Part shown: piece after piece, positions 6,112-7,251 of the stretch
Layout: the number at the start of each line of letters is the position of its first letter
How positions within the stretch are numbered: position 1 is the first letter of the stretch
DNA from: Proteobacteria bacterium UBA2996
GTDB lineage: Bacteria; Pseudomonadota; Gammaproteobacteria; Arenicellales; UBA868
Reading direction: 5' to 3'
DNA length: 7,251 nucleotides
Assembly (NCBI GenBank): GCA_002346525.1
Contig: DDZY01000112.1
Coordinates: 1 to 7,251, forward strand
The notes under the pieces: model-generated
The model's input: the letters and a program-made list of their open reading frames with translations, nothing else
What the model was told of the DNA's origin: nothing
Databases searched by the model: none
Program-made: the position numbers and the translations under genes

Positions 6112-7251
6112 CTAACGATATCCCACCGTGGTGTTCTTGCCACCGTCGACGAGAATCTGACGGTAACTGCCGGCAGATTCGCCGGGGCCAATAAGCTCTA
6201 CCGCAGAGGCGCCGACGTAGTCGACGTCACCGCCGCTTGCGATGTACTTAAGAGCGGCATTCAGATCGCCTGGGTAGACCTTCTTACCGGGTGCATTAGC
6301 AACTTGCATGACCTTGGCTTTGAAGTCCTGACTGTTGCTGGATCCGGCAGCCTGCATCGCCAGCATAATCAGCGCGGCAGCATCGTAAGATTCGGGCGCA
6401 AAAGGTCCGTCACCTTTAAAGCCAGCCGCACTGGCCAGCTCGACGAACATGGATGCACCGGGGCTGTCTGTTCCGGGAACCGCACCAATAGATCCGTCCA
6501 GTCCGGAGCCAATCGCCTGAGGCAGCGAGTCACCAATCATGCCGTCCGGCAGATAGAACACATCAAAGGCGCCGGTATCCAAGGAACCCTGAATAATGGC
6601 TTTGCCGCCCTGGTCGAGGTATCCCGCGACGATCAGAATATCCCCACCCGCCTGGGCCAAAGCAGCCACCTCAGCGCTGTAGTCACCCTTGCCTTCTTCG
6701 TGAGCGGCATTAATCGTAATGTTTCCGCCAGCTGCGGTAAAGTTGCTTTCGATACTGTCAGCGAGACCCTTGCCATAGTCGTTATTGGTGTAAGTCAGTG
6801 CCGCAGACTTGAAGCCTTGATCCATCAGGATATCGGCGACCACTTGCCCCTGCCTGGCATCAGAAGGTGCAGTTCTAAAGAACAGGCCATCGTCTTCCGC
6901 AGTGGACAGGCCCGGAGAGGTTGCGGACGGTGAAATCATCACCACGCCATTGGGCACAGCAACGTTCGCCAGAATTGCCCCTGTCACGCCGGAGCAATCC
7001 GCGCCCATAATGGCGTTAACTTTGTCCGAGGTGATGAGTCGTTCCGCTGCCGCCTGCGCAGCTGCTGAATCGATACAGGTCGAGTCGGCGCGAACACCGC
7101 TGACGGACGCCCCACCGAGTAACGCACCTCCCCCATTGACCTCAGCAATCGCGAGCTCGGCACCCGCACCCATATCGGGAGTCAAAGACTCGATGGGGCC
7201 GGTGAACCCGAGGATGATGCCGATCTTCACTTCTTCAGCCAGAGCAGTGCC
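6112..7251 (-). CDS. Periplasmic substrate-binding protein of a branched-chain-amino-acid-type ABC importer (5' end outside window)
   Basis: This is the receptor of the importer, a type I periplasmic binding protein (Peripla_BP_6/LivJ-like). The frame is open to the right edge. The residues GTALA-EEVKIG encoded at 7251-7219 look like the end of a signal peptide with cleavage after ALA, so the GTG at 7228-7230 is an internal codon near the mature N-terminus. Family marks (numbered from that GTG) are the first strand IGIILGFTGPIE, AGAELAIAEVNGGG (22-35), the ligand-site strand SPSATSPG (100-107), YTNNDYGKG (147-155) and ESYDAA (280-285). The only two cysteines, Cys52 and Cys79, match the spacing of the LivJ disulfide (Cys53-Cys78 in E. 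coli). Ligand is not deducible; relatives bind Leu/Ile/Val, amides, urea or aromatic acids. The stop TAG at 6112-6114 is followed at once by the terminator hairpin, typical of a highly expressed receptor gene. Confidence 0.94.
   Translation of the reverse strand, partial: GTALAEEVKIGIILGFTGPIESLTPDMGAGAELAIAEVNGGGALLGGASVSGVRADSTCIDSAAAQAAAERLITSDKVNAIMGADCSGVTGAILANVAVPNGVVMISPSATSPGLSTAEDDGLFFRTAPSDARQGQVVADILMDQGFKSAALTYTNNDYGKGLADSIESNFTAAGGNITINAAHEEGKGDYSAEVAALAQAGGDILIVAGYLDQGGKAIIQGSLDTGAFDVFYLPDGMIGDSLPQAIGSGLDGSIGAVPGTDSPGASMFVELASAAGFKGDGPFAPESYDAAALIMLAMQAAGSSNSQDFKAKVMQVANAPGKKVYPGDLNAALKYIASGGDVDYVGASAVELIGPGESAGSYRQILVDGGKNTTVGYR

Noticed and set aside
6304..6933. 209-codon plus-strand open frame opposite the binding-protein gene
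   Set aside because: It lies wholly antisense to a gene with clear family motifs, its product is low in recognisable structure, and it has no supporting ribosome-binding site; it is a by-product of codon use in the real gene.
7228..7230. GTG as the true start of the binding protein
   Set aside because: The frame continues to the edge and encodes the end of a signal peptide (ALA followed by EEVKIG), so translation begins outside the window.

Overview
The window looks like ordinary bacterial chromosome, densely packed and by eye moderately GC-rich. The gene families and the J-G-F-H-M order of the transport operon fit a proteobacterium, probably free-living and heterotrophic. This assignment is an inference from family content and style only; no ribosomal or other marker gene is present. 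Seven protein-coding genes account for nearly all of the sequence. Two of them run off the window edges: a methyltransferase at the left end lacks its N-terminus, and a periplasmic binding protein at the right end lacks its initiator and most of its signal peptide.

Layout, left to right. Positions 1-483 (+) hold the C-terminal part of a class I SAM-dependent methyltransferase that resembles phosphoethanolamine / sarcosine-type N-methyltransferases. Positions 523-1230 (-) encode an SDR-fold protein whose canonical Tyr/Lys catalytic pair is replaced. A 122-bp divergent intergenic region (1231-1352) carries a perfect 8-bp inverted repeat at 1262-1280. Positions 1353-2225 (+) encode a DapA-family Schiff-base lyase/aldolase. 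It ends 14 bp from the last gene of a minus-strand operon, which fills 2240-7251. In transcription order that operon is: binding protein (6112-7251), a strong hairpin plus U-tract (6069-6104), ATPase LivG (5282-6070), ATPase LivF (4569-5273), permease LivH (3550-4572) and permease LivM (2240-3553).

How the genes work together. The five minus-strand genes make a complete branched-chain-amino-acid-type (HAAT family) ABC importer: one periplasmic receptor, two membrane subunits and two ATPases. LivF/LivH and LivH/LivM are joined by 4-bp stop/start overlaps. The hairpin after the receptor gene most likely lets the receptor be made in excess over the membrane parts. Such importers carry many substrates besides Leu/Ile/Val (amides, urea, aromatic acids and others), so the cargo is not settled. 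The adjacent aldolase-family and SDR genes could process the imported compound, but they are divergent or convergent to the operon, so this is only suggestive.

No mobile element, CRISPR array, tRNA, rRNA or phage gene was seen. I found no clear new biological system. The points most worth a second look are the SDR active-site substitutions, the livG start codon lying inside the terminator U-tract, and the altered substrate-site residues of the DapA-family enzyme.
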